A DNA stretch of 51,005 bases, from positions 1-51,005 of the forward strand of contig JAGTRS010000039.1 of assembly GCA_018262195.1 (NCBI GenBank). Direction: 5' to 3'. Positions 1 to 9,596 of this stretch are shown piece after piece. Positions within the stretch are counted from its first letter, which is position 1. Each line of letters opens with the position of its first letter. Under the pieces are notes generated by a model. The model worked only from the letters and a program-made list of their open reading frames with translations, was not told where the DNA came from and did no database searches. The stretch comes from Pseudomonadota bacterium. Lineage in GTDB: Bacteria; Pseudomonadota; Gammaproteobacteria; Burkholderiales; Rhodocyclaceae. The translations under genes were made by a program, and so were the position numbers.

Positions 1-75
1 TGCAGTGATGACTTCGCCTTGACGCATTTCCTGGCGAGCCAGGGATTCTTCAAATAGTTGAGCAAAAGATTCCAT
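1..75 (-). CDS. rpsA: 30S ribosomal protein S1, N-terminal fragment (cut by window edge)
   Basis: Only the first 25 codons lie in the window, reading leftward from an ATG at 75. The peptide begins MESFAQLFEESL and continues with RQEMRQGEVITA, the typical start of proteobacterial S1, the ribosomal protein that helps load mRNA on the 30S subunit. It lies directly downstream of the cytidylate kinase module, the standard cmk-rpsA order. The rest of the gene is outside the window. Confidence 0.93.
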   Translation of the reverse strand, partial: MESFAQLFEESLARQEMRQGEVITA

Positions 76-144
76 TGACGGAGAGAACTTTCATGCTGCT
101 GCGAACCGTGAAATCCACAGCGGGTTAGGGTTTGAAACAAATTA

Positions 145-160
145 CCGGCCACCTGGCCGG
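145..160 (-). terminator. GC-rich hairpin after aroA-cmk, possible weak terminator
   Basis: A perfect inverted repeat with 7-bp arms (CCGGCCA and TGGCCGG, 2-nt spacer) starts 8 bases past the aroA-cmk stop and lies 69 bases before the rpsA start. On the minus strand it is followed by TAATTTGTTTC, which is T-rich but broken. It may attenuate transcription between cmk and rpsA rather than stop it. It could also be a leader structure for rpsA, which is autoregulated in other bacteria. Confidence 0.4.
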
Positions 161-167
161 CAACACC

Positions 168-2099
168 TTACTGCAACGCTGCCCTGCTCCATTCCAGCAC
201 CTGATTCACCGCCTGTTCGATGGTGAGATGCGTGGTGTCGAGCAGCTTGGCATCTGCCTCTTGCCGGAGTGGAGCAACGCTGCGCTGCGAATCGCGCTCG
301 TCACGTTGCCTCAAGTCTGACAGAAGGTCCGCGAGATTAGCAGATAATCCTTTTTCGATCAACTGCTTATACCGACGCCCGGCACGAGCTTCGGCGCTCG
401 CCGTGAGGAAGACCTTGAGCACCGCCCGCGGGAAGACCACGGAGCCCATGTCGCGCCCGTCGCCAACCAGGCCGGGAGCCTTGTTGAAAGCACGTTGCCG
501 GAACAGCAAAGCCTCGCGCACGGCAGGCAGGGCGGCAACCCTGGAGGCGCCGGCTGAGATTTCTTCGGTACGGATTGCATCGCCAACCGGGGTTCCGTTC
601 AAACGAACATCGCTCTCGGAAAATTCAACATCAAGCCCGGCTGCAATCGCCGCCACACCCGTTTCGTCAGTCCAATCGACACCCGCCTGTTGAGCGGCCA
701 ATGCGGTCAATCGATACAGGGCGCCCGAATCCAGATAGTCGTAACCCAAAGCGGCGGCAATACGGGCAGCAACTGTGCCCTTACCGGAAGCCGAAGGGCC
801 ATCAATGGCGATCACCGGCGCTGCCGTGGTGGCCTTGGCAAAGCGTTCGAAATAATCTGGAAAAGTCTTCGCCACACACTTCGGATCATTGATGCGCAAT
901 GGCGTACCAAAGGCAGCCAGCGAGAAACACATTGCCATCCGATGGTCGTCATAAGTATCAATCGCCGCTGGTTTCAGACTATCCGGTGTGACACGAATGT
1001 AGTCTTCGCCCTCCTCAACCACTGCACCCAGTTTGCGCAACTCCGTCGCCATTGCGGCAATCCGGTCAGTTTCCTTGACCCGCCAACTGGCGATATTGCG
1101 CAGCGTGGTTGTTCCTTTGGCAAAGAGCGCCGCCGTCGCCAAAGTCATCGCCGCATCGGGAATATGGTTGCAATCAAGGTCGACAGCCACCAAGCCGGAT
1201 TGAGGTGCCCGTGCTTCCATCCAGTTCGGCCCCATCTCGATTTGGGCTCCCATTTTAGCCAGAGCCTCAGCGAACTTCACATCGCCCTGGATCGAATCGC
1301 GACCTACGCCCTCAACGCGAACCGGACCGCCACCGATGGCGCCCAGCGCCAGAAAATAGGAAGCTGACGATGCATCGCCTTCGACAAAAATCGTTCCCGG
1401 CGAAACGTAACGACTGCCGGTGCGAACGGTAAACCGCTGCCAACCTTCACGCTCGACGATCACGCCAAAACGCGCCATCGTCGAAAGGGTAATTTCGATA
1501 TATGGCTTGGAAATCAGTTCGCCGACAACCTCAACGACAACCGTTTCACCGGTCAGCGGCAAAGCCATCAGCAAACCCGTCAGGAACTGGCTGGAAACAT
1601 CGCCACGCACCTTGACCACGCCACCCGGCTGGATATTTGCCGGTTTCAGATACAAGGGCGGGAAACCTTCGTTGCCAAGATAAGTGATGTCAGCCCCTAG
1701 CTGACGCAGCCCATCGACCAAGTCGCCGATCGGCCGTTCGTGCATTCGCGCCACGCCCTTGAGGAGATAGTCCCCACCGGCCAGCGCCAAAGCAGCAGTC
1801 AAAGGGCGAAAGGCCGTGCCGGCATTGCCGAGAAACAACTCCGCCTGCTTGACAGGGATCCAACCGCCGCAACCTTTGATTGACCAGTTTTCGCCACCGA
1901 GGTGCTTAACGCCGACGCCTAGCGCCTTCAAGGCTTCCAGCATGCGCTCCGTGTCGTCGGAGGCCAGAAGATCGCGGACCTCCGTCTCACCATCTGACAG
2001 CGCTGCCAGCAGGAGAACACGGTTGGAGATGCTTTTTGAGCCGGGCAGGCGAACCGTGCCGCAGGCGGAAAGCAATTGAGGGAGGTCGAGAAATTCCAT
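168..2099 (-). CDS. aroA-cmk: Fused EPSP synthase (AroA) / cytidylate kinase (CMK)
   Basis: This 643-residue protein joins two normally separate enzymes. Residues 1 to about 425 are 3-phosphoshikimate 1-carboxyvinyltransferase, the sixth step of the shikimate pathway: the N-terminal motif [10 protein letters not shown] is at 18-27 (substrate lysine K22) and [10 protein letters not shown] at 91-100. Residues 429-643 are cytidylate kinase, which phosphorylates CMP/dCMP, with the P-loop GPSASGKG at about 434-441 and DSGALYR just after. The join is in frame with a very short linker. Adjacent aroA and cmk genes are usual in this group and annotated fusions exist in beta-proteobacteria. The gene is followed by rpsA. 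Its usual upstream neighbour tyrA is about 30 kb away here, beyond the glycan island. Confidence 0.95.
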   Translation of the reverse strand: MEFLDLPQLLSACGTVRLPGSKSISNRVLLLAALSDGETEVRDLLASDDTERMLEALKALGVGVKHLGGENWSIKGCGGWIPVKQAELFLGNAGTAFRPLTAALALAGGDYLLKGVARMHERPIGDLVDGLRQLGADITYLGNEGFPPLYLKPANIQPGGVVKVRGDVSSQFLTGLLMALPLTGETVVVEVVGELISKPYIEITLSTMARFGVIVEREGWQRFTVRTGSRYVSPGTIFVEGDASSASYFLALGAIGGGPVRVEGVGRDSIQGDVKFAEALAKMGAQIEMGPNWMEARAPQSGLVAVDLDCNHIPDAAMTLATAALFAKGTTTLRNIASWRVKETDRIAAMATELRKLGAVVEEGEDYIRVTPDSLKPAAIDTYDDHRMAMCFSLAAFGTPLRINDPKCVAKTFPDYFERFAKATTAAPVIAIDGPSASGKGTVAARIAAALGYDYLDSGALYRLTALAAQQAGVDWTDETGVAAIAAGLDVEFSESDVRLNGTPVGDAIRTEEISAGASRVAALPAVREALLFRQRAFNKAPGLVGDGRDMGSVVFPRAVLKVFLTASAEARAGRRYKQLIEKGLSANLADLLSDLRQRDERDSQRSVAPLRQEADAKLLDTTHLTIEQAVNQVLEWSRAALQ

Positions 2100-2171
2100 G
2101 GGCGGGTGGCTACCGAAAAAGGCCGTAGTCTACTCGCCTCAGGAAAAGACCGAAACCGCTCCCGCTAATCT

Positions 2172-4025
2172 CTAGGCAGCCAAATCGGCAACGTACTCAG
2201 GAACAAATCGCTGCAATCCTGCTTTTACCTCTGGGGTCGGACGAATCGAAGCCTGCAACCAATTCAGCAACTCGTCGCACTCCTCAGCCGTCAAATCATC
2301 TGAAAAACGAGCAATTCGCAACTTTGGGTGCGGCGTCGTAAGCGTCGTTTCATCATCTGCAAGCAGTTCTTCGTACAGCTTCTCACCTGGCCGCAAACCG
2401 GTGAATTCAATCCGCACATCATCATCGGAAAGGCCTGACAGGCGGATCATGTCCTTGGCCAGATCGACGATCCTGACTGGTTCCCCCATATCAAGAACGA
2501 AGATTTCCCCACCCTTTCCCATCAAACCAGCCTGCAAGACCAATTGCGCAGCCTCGGGTATCGTCATGAAATAGCGAACGATGTCCGGATGAGTGACGGT
2601 AATTGGTCCGCCTTGGGCTATCTGCTCCCGAAACTTCGGTATGACACTTCCGTTGCTACCCAGGACGTTCCCGAACCTGACCGTCACGAATTTTGTCTTT
2701 TGGCCGGTATTGACGGCCAGACAAAGCAGTTCGGCAAGCCGCTTGGTCGCCCCCATCACGTTTGTCGGATTCACCGCCTTGTCAGTTGAAATCAGTACGA
2801 ATTTCCTGACCTCGAAATCCTGCGCGATCCTCGCAACCGTGTGAGTTCCCAGGGCATTGGTCCGGACCGCCTGCCAGGCATTGACGCTTTCCATCAAAGG
2901 CACATGCTTGTAAGCGGCGGCATGGAACACGACCACCGGGCGCTCCTGGGCGAATATCTCCGCGACCCTATCCTTGTCCCGGACATCGGCAGCCCATGAC
3001 TGGCACTGCAGCGATGGATGACTGACACTCAACTCTTCGCCAATGCTGTAGAGCGCGAATTCGGAAGCATCGACCAACACCAGTCGCGAAGGCTTGAAAC
3101 GGGCAATCTGACGACAGAGCTCGGAGCCGATGGACCCACCAGCTCCGGTAACCAGCACGACATTCCCCCCCAGCAATTCATGTACGCCATGGTCATCCAG
3201 CGACACGGCTTCGCGGCCCAGCAAGTCCTCCAGTTCGACCTTCCGAATGCTGGATACCGACAGCCGCCCTGACAGCAGATCGTCATACGAGGGCACGGTC
3301 AGGACGGTCAGCCCGGCCGCCGAAGCCAGTTCCGTGACACGTCTCCGCTGGGCGGGCCGGGCAGTTGGCATGGCGATGATGGCATGCTTGGCACCAAGGT
3401 TTTCCGCGATCGGACCAATGTTTTCGATCGGCGACATGATGGGCAAACCTCTCAGACGCCGCCCCGTTCTGCCTGGATTGTCATCGACGATGGCCACCGC
3501 GTACCACTGCCCGCTGCGATGGATTTCCCGCAACAAGGAATCGGCTGCCTCGCCCGCACCGATGATCAGAACCGGCTGTCCGCGCAGCTTGGCCGGTCCA
3601 TAGATTCGGTGCTCCTTCCAGCTTCGATAGGCAAACCGGGTTCCACCCATGATGATGGCCAGTAGCAGCGGGTGCAGGACCAGTACAGAGCGCGGAATCA
3701 GTGGCACCTTGAATATGGCCACCACTGTCGAGGCAAGCAAGGCACCGACGAAGACCGCACTAAGCAGATGCTGCAGGTCGGTAATGCTGGCAAAACGCCA
3801 CAACCCCTGATACAGCCCGAAAAAATAAAACAGGACCGCAAACAACGGTAACACCCAGAGTAGCGCCCCGGCGGCAACCCCGTGGAATTCTGCCGGCGTG
3901 TCGAAGTTGAAGCGCAGCCAGAATGCCAGGAGCCAGGCGCCCCCGGCAGCACAGACGTCAAAGGTGAAGGCGGCCAGCGTCCGCGGGTTCAGGCTGAAGC
4001 GTGTCGGTTTTATTGTCTTTTTCAT
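2172..4025 (-). CDS. WbpM/CapD/FlaA1-type membrane UDP-GlcNAc 4,6-dehydratase
   Basis: This 617-residue protein has about four N-terminal membrane segments (residues ~15-130). A first Rossmann-like region follows (VLIIGAGEAADSL), then the catalytic SDR domain with TGAGGSIGSELCRQI. The catalytic stretch reads STDKAVNPTNVMGATKR: Met stands where classical SDR enzymes have Tyr (MxxxK), a hallmark of the WbpM/FlaA1 family. Such enzymes make UDP-4-keto-6-deoxy-HexNAc for QuiNAc, FucNAc or bacillosamine. No dedicated aminotransferase or 4-reductase for that product is seen apart from the Pse genes. It is the last gene of the glycan operon, the position wbpM takes in Pseudomonas O-antigen clusters, and lies 6 bp after the sugar transferase gene. 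Confidence 0.9.
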   Translation of the reverse strand: MKKTIKPTRFSLNPRTLAAFTFDVCAAGGAWLLAFWLRFNFDTPAEFHGVAAGALLWVLPLFAVLFYFFGLYQGLWRFASITDLQHLLSAVFVGALLASTVVAIFKVPLIPRSVLVLHPLLLAIIMGGTRFAYRSWKEHRIYGPAKLRGQPVLIIGAGEAADSLLREIHRSGQWYAVAIVDDNPGRTGRRLRGLPIMSPIENIGPIAENLGAKHAIIAMPTARPAQRRRVTELASAAGLTVLTVPSYDDLLSGRLSVSSIRKVELEDLLGREAVSLDDHGVHELLGGNVVLVTGAGGSIGSELCRQIARFKPSRLVLVDASEFALYSIGEELSVSHPSLQCQSWAADVRDKDRVAEIFAQERPVVVFHAAAYKHVPLMESVNAWQAVRTNALGTHTVARIAQDFEVRKFVLISTDKAVNPTNVMGATKRLAELLCLAVNTGQKTKFVTVRFGNVLGSNGSVIPKFREQIAQGGPITVTHPDIVRYFMTIPEAAQLVLQAGLMGKGGEIFVLDMGEPVRIVDLAKDMIRLSGLSDDDVRIEFTGLRPGEKLYEELLADDETTLTTPHPKLRIARFSDDLTAEECDELLNWLQASIRPTPEVKAGLQRFVPEYVADLAA

Positions 4026-4031
4026 ACTGCA

Positions 4032-4592
4032 CTAATGCGAAACACCATCGCTTTTCACGACCTTGAGGGCCGTCAGCCAAATGATCCGGAGATCGAACCA
4101 GAAGCTCTGTCGCCGGAGATATTCGACATCGAGAGCAACCTTCTGTGGAATGGGCAATTCGTCCCGGCCGTTGACTTGCGCCCATCCGGTCAGGCCTGGT
4201 TGCAGTTCGTGAACGCCAGCTTCGGTCCGCAGGGCAACCAGGTCATCCTGATTGAACAAGGCCGGACGCGGCCCGACAAAGCTCATATCGCCGACCAATA
4301 TACTCCAAACCTGCGGCAATTCGTCCAGACTGGAGCGGCGCAGGAACGAACCAATCGGAGTCAGATGGGCTGCGGGATTGTTCAGCAGATGGGTGGCGAC
4401 CGCCGGCGTGCCCACCCGCATGCTGCGGAACTTGGGCATGCGGAATATCCGGTTGTGTCGCCCGATACGATCGGACCAATACAAGACCGGTCCCGGCGAA
4501 GTCAGCTTGACCAGCAAGGCAACCACAAGCAGCGGAATGGCGAAAATGCAAACGGCGACCAGCGCCAGAACCAGATCGAAAAGACGCTTCAT
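4032..4592 (-). CDS. Monotopic phosphoglycosyl transferase (PglC/WcaJ-type initiating enzyme)
   Basis: At 186 residues this is the minimal, PglC-sized form of the bacterial sugar transferase family. One hydrophobic N-terminal segment (residues ~4-30) acts as a reentrant anchor. Family motifs are in order: KFRSM, the catalytic Asp-Glu dyad in SLDELPQ, VGPRP, and PGLTGWAQVNGR. The enzyme moves a sugar phosphate from a UDP-sugar to undecaprenyl phosphate on the cytoplasmic face, the first step of making a lipid-linked glycan. Its start overlaps the end of the upstream glycosyltransferase by 4 nt, and the WbpM-like gene follows, so the two may supply and use the first sugar. The donor sugar cannot be read from sequence. 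Confidence 0.92.
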   Translation of the reverse strand: MKRLFDLVLALVAVCIFAIPLLVVALLVKLTSPGPVLYWSDRIGRHNRIFRMPKFRSMRVGTPAVATHLLNNPAAHLTPIGSFLRRSSLDELPQVWSILVGDMSFVGPRPALFNQDDLVALRTEAGVHELQPGLTGWAQVNGRDELPIPQKVALDVEYLRRQSFWFDLRIIWLTALKVVKSDGVSH

Positions 4593-5752
4593 GCCGTTAC
4601 GTGTTCTTTATTCAAAAATTGCTCGATTCGCCGAATCTGCAAGGCAACCACCTGCGCCTCGTCGTATAGCGCCAAGGCGCGATCGCGCCCTTTGCGCCCC
4701 ATCGACGCAACCTTTTGGCGATCACCGGCCAAGGCCAGAAATGCCTCGGCAAGGGCTTCCGGCGATCGGGTCGGTACCAGCAACCCCGTTTCGCCGGGCA
4801 CGACCTCTTCCCGGGAACCCCGGATATCCGTGGCAATGATGGCCTTGCCCATCATCATGGCCTCGATGATCGTGCGCGGCATCCCCTCGCGCCAGGACGG
4901 CAGACAAAATACGTCCATGGCCGCCAGCAATTCCGGGATGTCCTTGCGCGCGCCGGTCGCGACCAGGCGCCTGCCCAAGGCAGCGCCGGCTTTCTCGAGT
5001 TCGGCCGCTACATCACCAGCGTGATCACTGGCCAGACGTTCGCCGACCATCAGGATATGAAGCGCCGGATTTTTCCCGGCCGCCGCTATGGCCGCCTCGA
5101 GAAATTCCATGATCCCTTTCTCAATCACCTGACGAGCGATGATGCCAATAACGAAAGCCTCTTCAGGAATACCCAAGGCACGGCGCATCTCGCCCCCATC
5201 GCCGATAACCGATGGATCGAAGCGCCCCGCATCGACACCGTTACCGATGGCCAGCGTATCCGCCACCGGGGAAATACGTTCCTGCACGGCAGTCTCCGCA
5301 TCCTCAGAACTTTGGGTAAAAAGGAGATCGGTGAAGCGGCCGGCAAAACGCTCCAGGGAGACAAACAGGCGGCGCTTCCAGGAAGGCATTTCGTCGTGGA
5401 AGTAAAAACCGTGCGCCGTGTAGACAACGACCGGCACCCGCGCCAAAAATGCCGCCACCCGGGCAACCAGGGCGGCAACCGGCGTGTGGACATGCAAGAT
5501 GTCAAACCGCTGCTGCCGGAAATAGAAAGCCAACCGCACCACGGAAACTGCGTGCTTGAATACGTTGAGACTACGGGCTATCGGGATGGTATCGACCGCG
5601 TAACCTCTGGCGCGCAGTCCGGGAATCTCCGGACCATCGGAACAAACAGCAGTCACCTCCCAACCATGACTCTGCATGCCGTCGATCAGCGGCAACAGGA
5701 AATGCTTGAGCGTGAAATCAACCGCGCAGAGTTGGCAGACCCTCAAGCCCAT
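4589..5752 (-). CDS. GT4-family glycosyltransferase
   Basis: This 387-residue GT-B protein begins MGLRVCQLCAVDF. The chosen ATG at 5752 overlaps the upstream asnB stop by 10 nt; a longer reading to 5830 runs inside asnB and lacks family similarity. The N-terminal domain contains HVHTPVAALVAR and VYTAHGFYFH. The C-terminal nucleotide-sugar domain has VIGIIARQVIEKG, DVFCLPSWREGMPRTIIEAM and the E-x7-E type donor-binding region of GT4 retaining transferases. It resembles enzymes that add the second sugar after a PglC/WcaJ-type transferase, which fits the initiating enzyme next door. Sugar and linkage are unknown. Confidence 0.88.
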   Translation of the reverse strand: MGLRVCQLCAVDFTLKHFLLPLIDGMQSHGWEVTAVCSDGPEIPGLRARGYAVDTIPIARSLNVFKHAVSVVRLAFYFRQQRFDILHVHTPVAALVARVAAFLARVPVVVYTAHGFYFHDEMPSWKRRLFVSLERFAGRFTDLLFTQSSEDAETAVQERISPVADTLAIGNGVDAGRFDPSVIGDGGEMRRALGIPEEAFVIGIIARQVIEKGIMEFLEAAIAAAGKNPALHILMVGERLASDHAGDVAAELEKAGAALGRRLVATGARKDIPELLAAMDVFCLPSWREGMPRTIIEAMMMGKAIIATDIRGSREEVVPGETGLLVPTRSPEALAEAFLALAGDRQKVASMGRKGRDRALALYDEAQVVALQIRRIEQFLNKEHVTA

Positions 5753-7692
5753 CGTCTTCTCCAGGCCTGGTACATCAGCACATTCCACAACGCATATTGC
5801 ACATTCCGTCCCGACAGGTGTTTTTCCCACATTGCACGAATCGGGACAGGATCAAGCAATCCATCCGAGGCCAGCTGATCCGGCGACAACAAGTCTTCTG
5901 CCCAATCGCGAAGCGGCCCGCGCAGCCAATGCTCGATGGGCACACCGAAGCCCTGCTTCGGACGATCGACCATGGCTTGGGGCACATAGCGGTACAGCAG
6001 TTGCCTGAGCAACCACTTGCCCTGACCGTTACGGACTTTCTGCTCGAAAGGCAGGCCCCAGGCAAAGGAAATCACCCGTTCATCGAGGAAGGGAACACGG
6101 GTTTCAAGGCTGGCCGCCATCGCCGCCCGATCCACTTTGACCAGGATATCGTCCGGCAAATAAGTCAGGGTATCGACCGCCATCATCCGTTCAGCATAAG
6201 ACGGCATACCAGGCCATCGCGCCGGATCGGCCACCAGGGTTCTCGGCTCGTTTGGCGAGCGCATCGGCAATTGCCCCCGCCACTGGCTGACCAGTTCGCG
6301 ATAGAGAGCCTCCTCCGACTCCGCCCCCATGACTTCAGCCAGCTTGTGCAGCTTGTCACCAGGATTGGCAACCCTGAGCCGCCCGGGCATCGCCCAGGAC
6401 AACGCACCAAAGGCACGGTTCCAGTTCGCTGCAGAAACCGAAGAAAACATCCCGGCCGCCCCTCGCCGCATTCCGAGCGGCACTTTTCCGAAGCGCCGCC
6501 ACAGGGAAGTGGCCCAGAAATAGCGGTTGTAACCACCAAACAACTCGTCGCCTGCATCGCCGGAGAGGCAAACCGTAACGTGCTGGCGGGTCATCGCACA
6601 GACAAGGGCGGTTGGAATCTGCGACGAATCCGCAAAGGGTTCGTCATACATGTCAGGCAAACGCGGGATGATGGCGCGTGCCTGATCCGGCGACACGTAG
6701 AGCTCGGTGTGCTCGGTGCCCAGATGGGCGGCAACGACCTTCGCATGTGCCGCCTCGTCGTACGCCCCCTCGGCAAAGCCGATCGTGAAAGTGCGAACCG
6801 GCTTGGTGCTTCGCGCCTGCATCAACGCAACAACCATCGATGAGTCAAGTCCACCGGAGAGCAAGGCTCCCAAGGGCACGTCGGCCACCATCTGCTCACC
6901 AATGGCCGCCCCGAGCACCTCGTCCAAGGCATCCAGAGCCGCTGCATCCGACATCGGCGAACGACCGGCGACACGCTGCTGCGCGGTCTCGGCAAACGAC
7001 CACCAGGCCTCGGGCTCGCCGAACTCGCCCCGAGCATTGACCCGAAGCAAGGCGCCCGGCGGCAATTTGAAAATATTCCGGTAAATGGACAACGGCGCCG
7101 GCACGTAGCCATAGCGCAACATCAAGGCCAGCGAACCCGGGTCGGTCTGAAACTCCGCCCCCGGAATCGCCCGCAGCGACTTCAGTTCCGAGGCAAAGAC
7201 AAAGGCATCACCGACCCGGCCGTAATACAAAGGCTTCTCGCCAATGCGGTCGCGGGCAATCGAAAGCATTCGCTCCTGGCGATCCCAGACGGCGATGGCG
7301 AACATGCCGCGCGCCCGTCTCAGCGTTGCCTCCAGCCCCCAAGCCACGATTCCAGCCAGAAGGACCTCGGTATCGGAATGGCCACGCCACGCCGGGGCAT
7401 TGCCAGACTGCTCCAGCTCAGTACGGATGCTCGCCCAGTTGTATATCTCGCCATTGAAAACGACGACATAGCGACCGCAGGCCGAAGACATCGGCTGATG
7501 ACCGGCCGGCGACAGGTCGAGAATCGACAGGCGACGATGGGCTAAGGCAACACCATCAATCGGACTAGAATAACAATCTCCATCATCCGGACCACGATGT
7601 AACAACACATTGGCCATTTGCTCCCCTACGAGGCGCAAACGGCTAGCGTCACCAATACAACTTGGAAAAATACCCCCTGCAACTCCGCACAC
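5743..7692 (-). CDS. asnB: AsnB-type glutamine-dependent amidotransferase (first copy)
   Basis: This 649-residue protein has the two-domain asparagine synthetase layout. A class II glutaminase domain starts with Met-Cys-Gly (the Cys becomes the N-terminal nucleophile), with HRGPDDG and VVFNGEIYNW. The synthetase domain has the ATP pyrophosphatase loop LLSGGLDSS. The start codon is GTG, fixed because Cys must be residue 2. Within glycan clusters such proteins are often thought to amidate uronic acids or other sugar carboxylates rather than make asparagine. No UDP-sugar dehydrogenase is visible here, so the acceptor is open. The gene ends 10 nt inside the next glycosyltransferase, suggesting translational coupling, and is preceded by a non-coding, AT-richer gap. 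Confidence 0.9.
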   Translation of the reverse strand: MCGVAGGIFPSCIGDASRLRLVGEQMANVLLHRGPDDGDCYSSPIDGVALAHRRLSILDLSPAGHQPMSSACGRYVVVFNGEIYNWASIRTELEQSGNAPAWRGHSDTEVLLAGIVAWGLEATLRRARGMFAIAVWDRQERMLSIARDRIGEKPLYYGRVGDAFVFASELKSLRAIPGAEFQTDPGSLALMLRYGYVPAPLSIYRNIFKLPPGALLRVNARGEFGEPEAWWSFAETAQQRVAGRSPMSDAAALDALDEVLGAAIGEQMVADVPLGALLSGGLDSSMVVALMQARSTKPVRTFTIGFAEGAYDEAAHAKVVAAHLGTEHTELYVSPDQARAIIPRLPDMYDEPFADSSQIPTALVCAMTRQHVTVCLSGDAGDELFGGYNRYFWATSLWRRFGKVPLGMRRGAAGMFSSVSAANWNRAFGALSWAMPGRLRVANPGDKLHKLAEVMGAESEEALYRELVSQWRGQLPMRSPNEPRTLVADPARWPGMPSYAERMMAVDTLTYLPDDILVKVDRAAMAASLETRVPFLDERVISFAWGLPFEQKVRNGQGKWLLRQLLYRYVPQAMVDRPKQGFGVPIEHWLRGPLRDWAEDLLSPDQLASDGLLDPVPIRAMWEKHLSGRNVQYALWNVLMYQAWRRRWA

Positions 7693-7994
7693 AACAGTTA
7701 CCCGTAAAATTCTGGTTATCTACAGCCCAACACCCTTCCTTAGGCACTAGGATCATCGGTCGAGCAAACTAATACAGCAAGATATGTTTCCCGCTCAAAA
7801 AGGGCTGTGCAACACCCAAAATACTGAGGCAAAGCATAAGATTCTATTACGAATACCCGAGATACATCTTAGATCATTGTCTTATTTGATCAATCAGAGG
7901 CGCGTCTATCGAGACTAACGCATTTTGTTTCCGCATCTCTTCCAAATCAACTCGGAATAGGACTTATGACTCGGGCCTATCACCCCCACGATGC
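7693..7994. other. AT-rich non-coding gap upstream of the first asnB
   Basis: This stretch has no convincing reading frame on either strand and is visibly richer in A and T than its neighbours. It separates asnB from the decayed gene at 7995-8450 and is the only substantial break in the otherwise overlapping cluster. It may carry an internal promoter for the five distal genes. No JUMPstart/ops element (GGCGGTAG) was found. Confidence 0.5.
7866..7893 (-). promoter_or_regulatory. Possible sigma-70-like promoter for the distal glycan genes
   Basis: On the minus strand TTGATC is followed after 16 bases by TAAGAT, a fair match to -35 and -10 boxes, about 175 bases upstream of the GTG start of asnB. 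It sits in the AT-rich gap where the operon is broken. This is a by-eye match in AT-rich DNA and could be chance. Confidence 0.22.
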
Positions 7995-8450
7995 CTAGTC
8001 ATTTTTGATCAAGGCGTCACCGACTAGTCGGGTCATCAGACCATAACTCATTGGCTTGTAACTAATCCCGTCGCAGCGCCCCCGGGCGGCTAATTGGGCG
8101 ACCAGCATCTCAATACCAAAATCAACTCACCCAAGATCAAGATCGGCTACTGAAAGTTCGCCACGCAATTCGAGATGGTTGTAGGTATCACCGTTGAAAA
8201 CAATAACATCGCGCAGGTCTGCTGGAGACATTTCAACACCGTAGTGGCGGGCATGCTCTAGAGTAATCCACGAGCCACTTCAGAAACCCACATCGCCCCA
8301 ACGTCGATAATGCCCAGCCCCGAACAAGTCTCCCATACCGCTTAGGTACTGGACGATAGAAGAAAGCTTCAAGAAAAGGGGCGATTTCTCAAATCTCGCT
8401 CGAACTCCTCGTTTCGAATTCGAATATAACAAAAGCTTAACGTTGGAAGC
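7995..8450 (-). pseudogene. Decayed coding remnant with two in-frame stops
   Basis: One minus-strand frame carries protein-like sequence throughout, broken by TGA at 8280-8282 and TGA at 8127-8129, and ending in TAG at 7995-7997. The pieces read, in order: GMGDLFGAGHYRRWGDVGF, stop, SGSWITLEHARHYGVEMS continuing to VIVFNGDTYNHLELRGELS, stop, then VDFGIEMLVAQLAARGRCDG to GLMTRLVGDALIKND. VIVFNGxxYNHxELR resembles the glutaminase domain of AsnB, which is encoded on both sides, but the flanking residues do not follow AsnB and the family is not recognised. The segment directly follows the stop of the upstream glycosyltransferase in the same frame. It looks like the relic of a glycan gene lost by mutation. 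Confidence 0.6.
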
Positions 8451-9584
8451 CTACCTTGCGATTTCATCGAAAAGCTCCTCGTAGCGCCGAACGATCGCCT
8501 GCATGCCAAAGTGCTTTTCTACCCGCTGCCTTGCCTGGACACCAAGATCGGCGCGCGCCTCCCTAGATAGTCCAATCATTCGTCCCAGCGCAGCAGCAAC
8601 CGCAGCAGGTGAGCCTGCTTCCGCCACTATTCCAGTCTCGCCTATCACCTCGCGGCAGTCGCCCACATCCGTTGCCACGCATGGAACCGCACATGCCATC
8701 GCCTCGCCTATCACATTCGGGAAGCCTTCGCTGGTCGAAGTCAGCAGCATAACGTCAAAGGCGTTCATCAACTGCGGAACATCACTTCGTTCCCCGAGGA
8801 AGATTGTTGCATTGGCTGCGTCTTCGAGAGTGGCAACAAGCGCCAAATTGGCCTGATCAAGTCCCTTACCGACCATGACGAAGCGTGTGTGTGGATACTC
8901 ACGGCTAACCTGAGCGGCCGCAGCCGAAAATATTCCGTAGCCTTTCATAGGATGATACCGGCCAACCGTGCCAATAAGAAAATCATCTTCGCCCAAGCCC
9001 AATTCGTTGCGAAGCAACTCACCACCAAAACGGTCAGGATAGAAGACCTCTAGGTCGAAACCATTCGGCAATAGCACCCAGCGCCGAGGATGGTAGCCCA
9101 CGGCGGCATGGGCGCTGCGCCCCGCTTGGGAGTTTGTCACCACAGCAGAGGGAATAAACGACAGCAGGGCCAGGAGGCGTACCAGAATCAGATTGAGGCG
9201 TGGGAGTTCGCCAAGATTGAGAACCGAGCAGCGAAGATTCCAGACTATTGGCAAGCTGGGTAGGCAGGCCTTCAATAGAACTGCAAACAGGTCAGCATGG
9301 TGCAGCCAACTCATCAACAACGCCGGCCGTTCGCGAACAGCCGCACAACGGACGATCCACAAGGCCTTAAGCAGCCCCCCCAAACCGCGGACATCGAGAG
9401 TCCTGACCTCCACCCCGGCATTTCGGAAATCGTGCAGCAGTGCAAGGGCCGGCGAGAGCACATAAACAACGTGCCGATACCGTGCAGAATCCGCCCCGCG
9501 CAGCAACTTGAGTAGCATCACCTCGGCACCACCGCGGTCGAGACCGGTGATCAGATGGAACAGGTATCTGGCGTTTTGGATCAT
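8451..9584 (-). CDS. GT4-family glycosyltransferase
   Basis: This 377-residue GT-B enzyme shows the Gly-rich N-terminal loop LITGLDRGGAEVMLLKLLRG and the C-terminal donor-site features IGTVGRYHPMKGYGIF, DVMLLTSTSEGFPNVIGEAM and VATDVGDCREVIG. The pattern EGFPNxxxEAM is typical of retaining GT4 transferases that extend O-antigen or exopolysaccharide units. No signal peptide or membrane span is seen, so it should act at the cytoplasmic membrane face. It lies 12 nt downstream of the next glycosyltransferase gene and is followed by the decayed remnant. The sugar is not predictable. Confidence 0.88.
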   Translation of the reverse strand: MIQNARYLFHLITGLDRGGAEVMLLKLLRGADSARYRHVVYVLSPALALLHDFRNAGVEVRTLDVRGLGGLLKALWIVRCAAVRERPALLMSWLHHADLFAVLLKACLPSLPIVWNLRCSVLNLGELPRLNLILVRLLALLSFIPSAVVTNSQAGRSAHAAVGYHPRRWVLLPNGFDLEVFYPDRFGGELLRNELGLGEDDFLIGTVGRYHPMKGYGIFSAAAAQVSREYPHTRFVMVGKGLDQANLALVATLEDAANATIFLGERSDVPQLMNAFDVMLLTSTSEGFPNVIGEAMACAVPCVATDVGDCREVIGETGIVAEAGSPAAVAAALGRMIGLSREARADLGVQARQRVEKHFGMQAIVRRYEELFDEIAR

Positions 9585-9596
9585 AGAATCGGGCGA

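Noticed and set aside
3882..6843. Several long plus-strand open frames across the glycosyltransferase and asnB genes
   Set aside because: They are antisense shadows typical of GC-rich coding DNA, with low-complexity, Arg/His/Gln-rich translations and no recognisable motifs.
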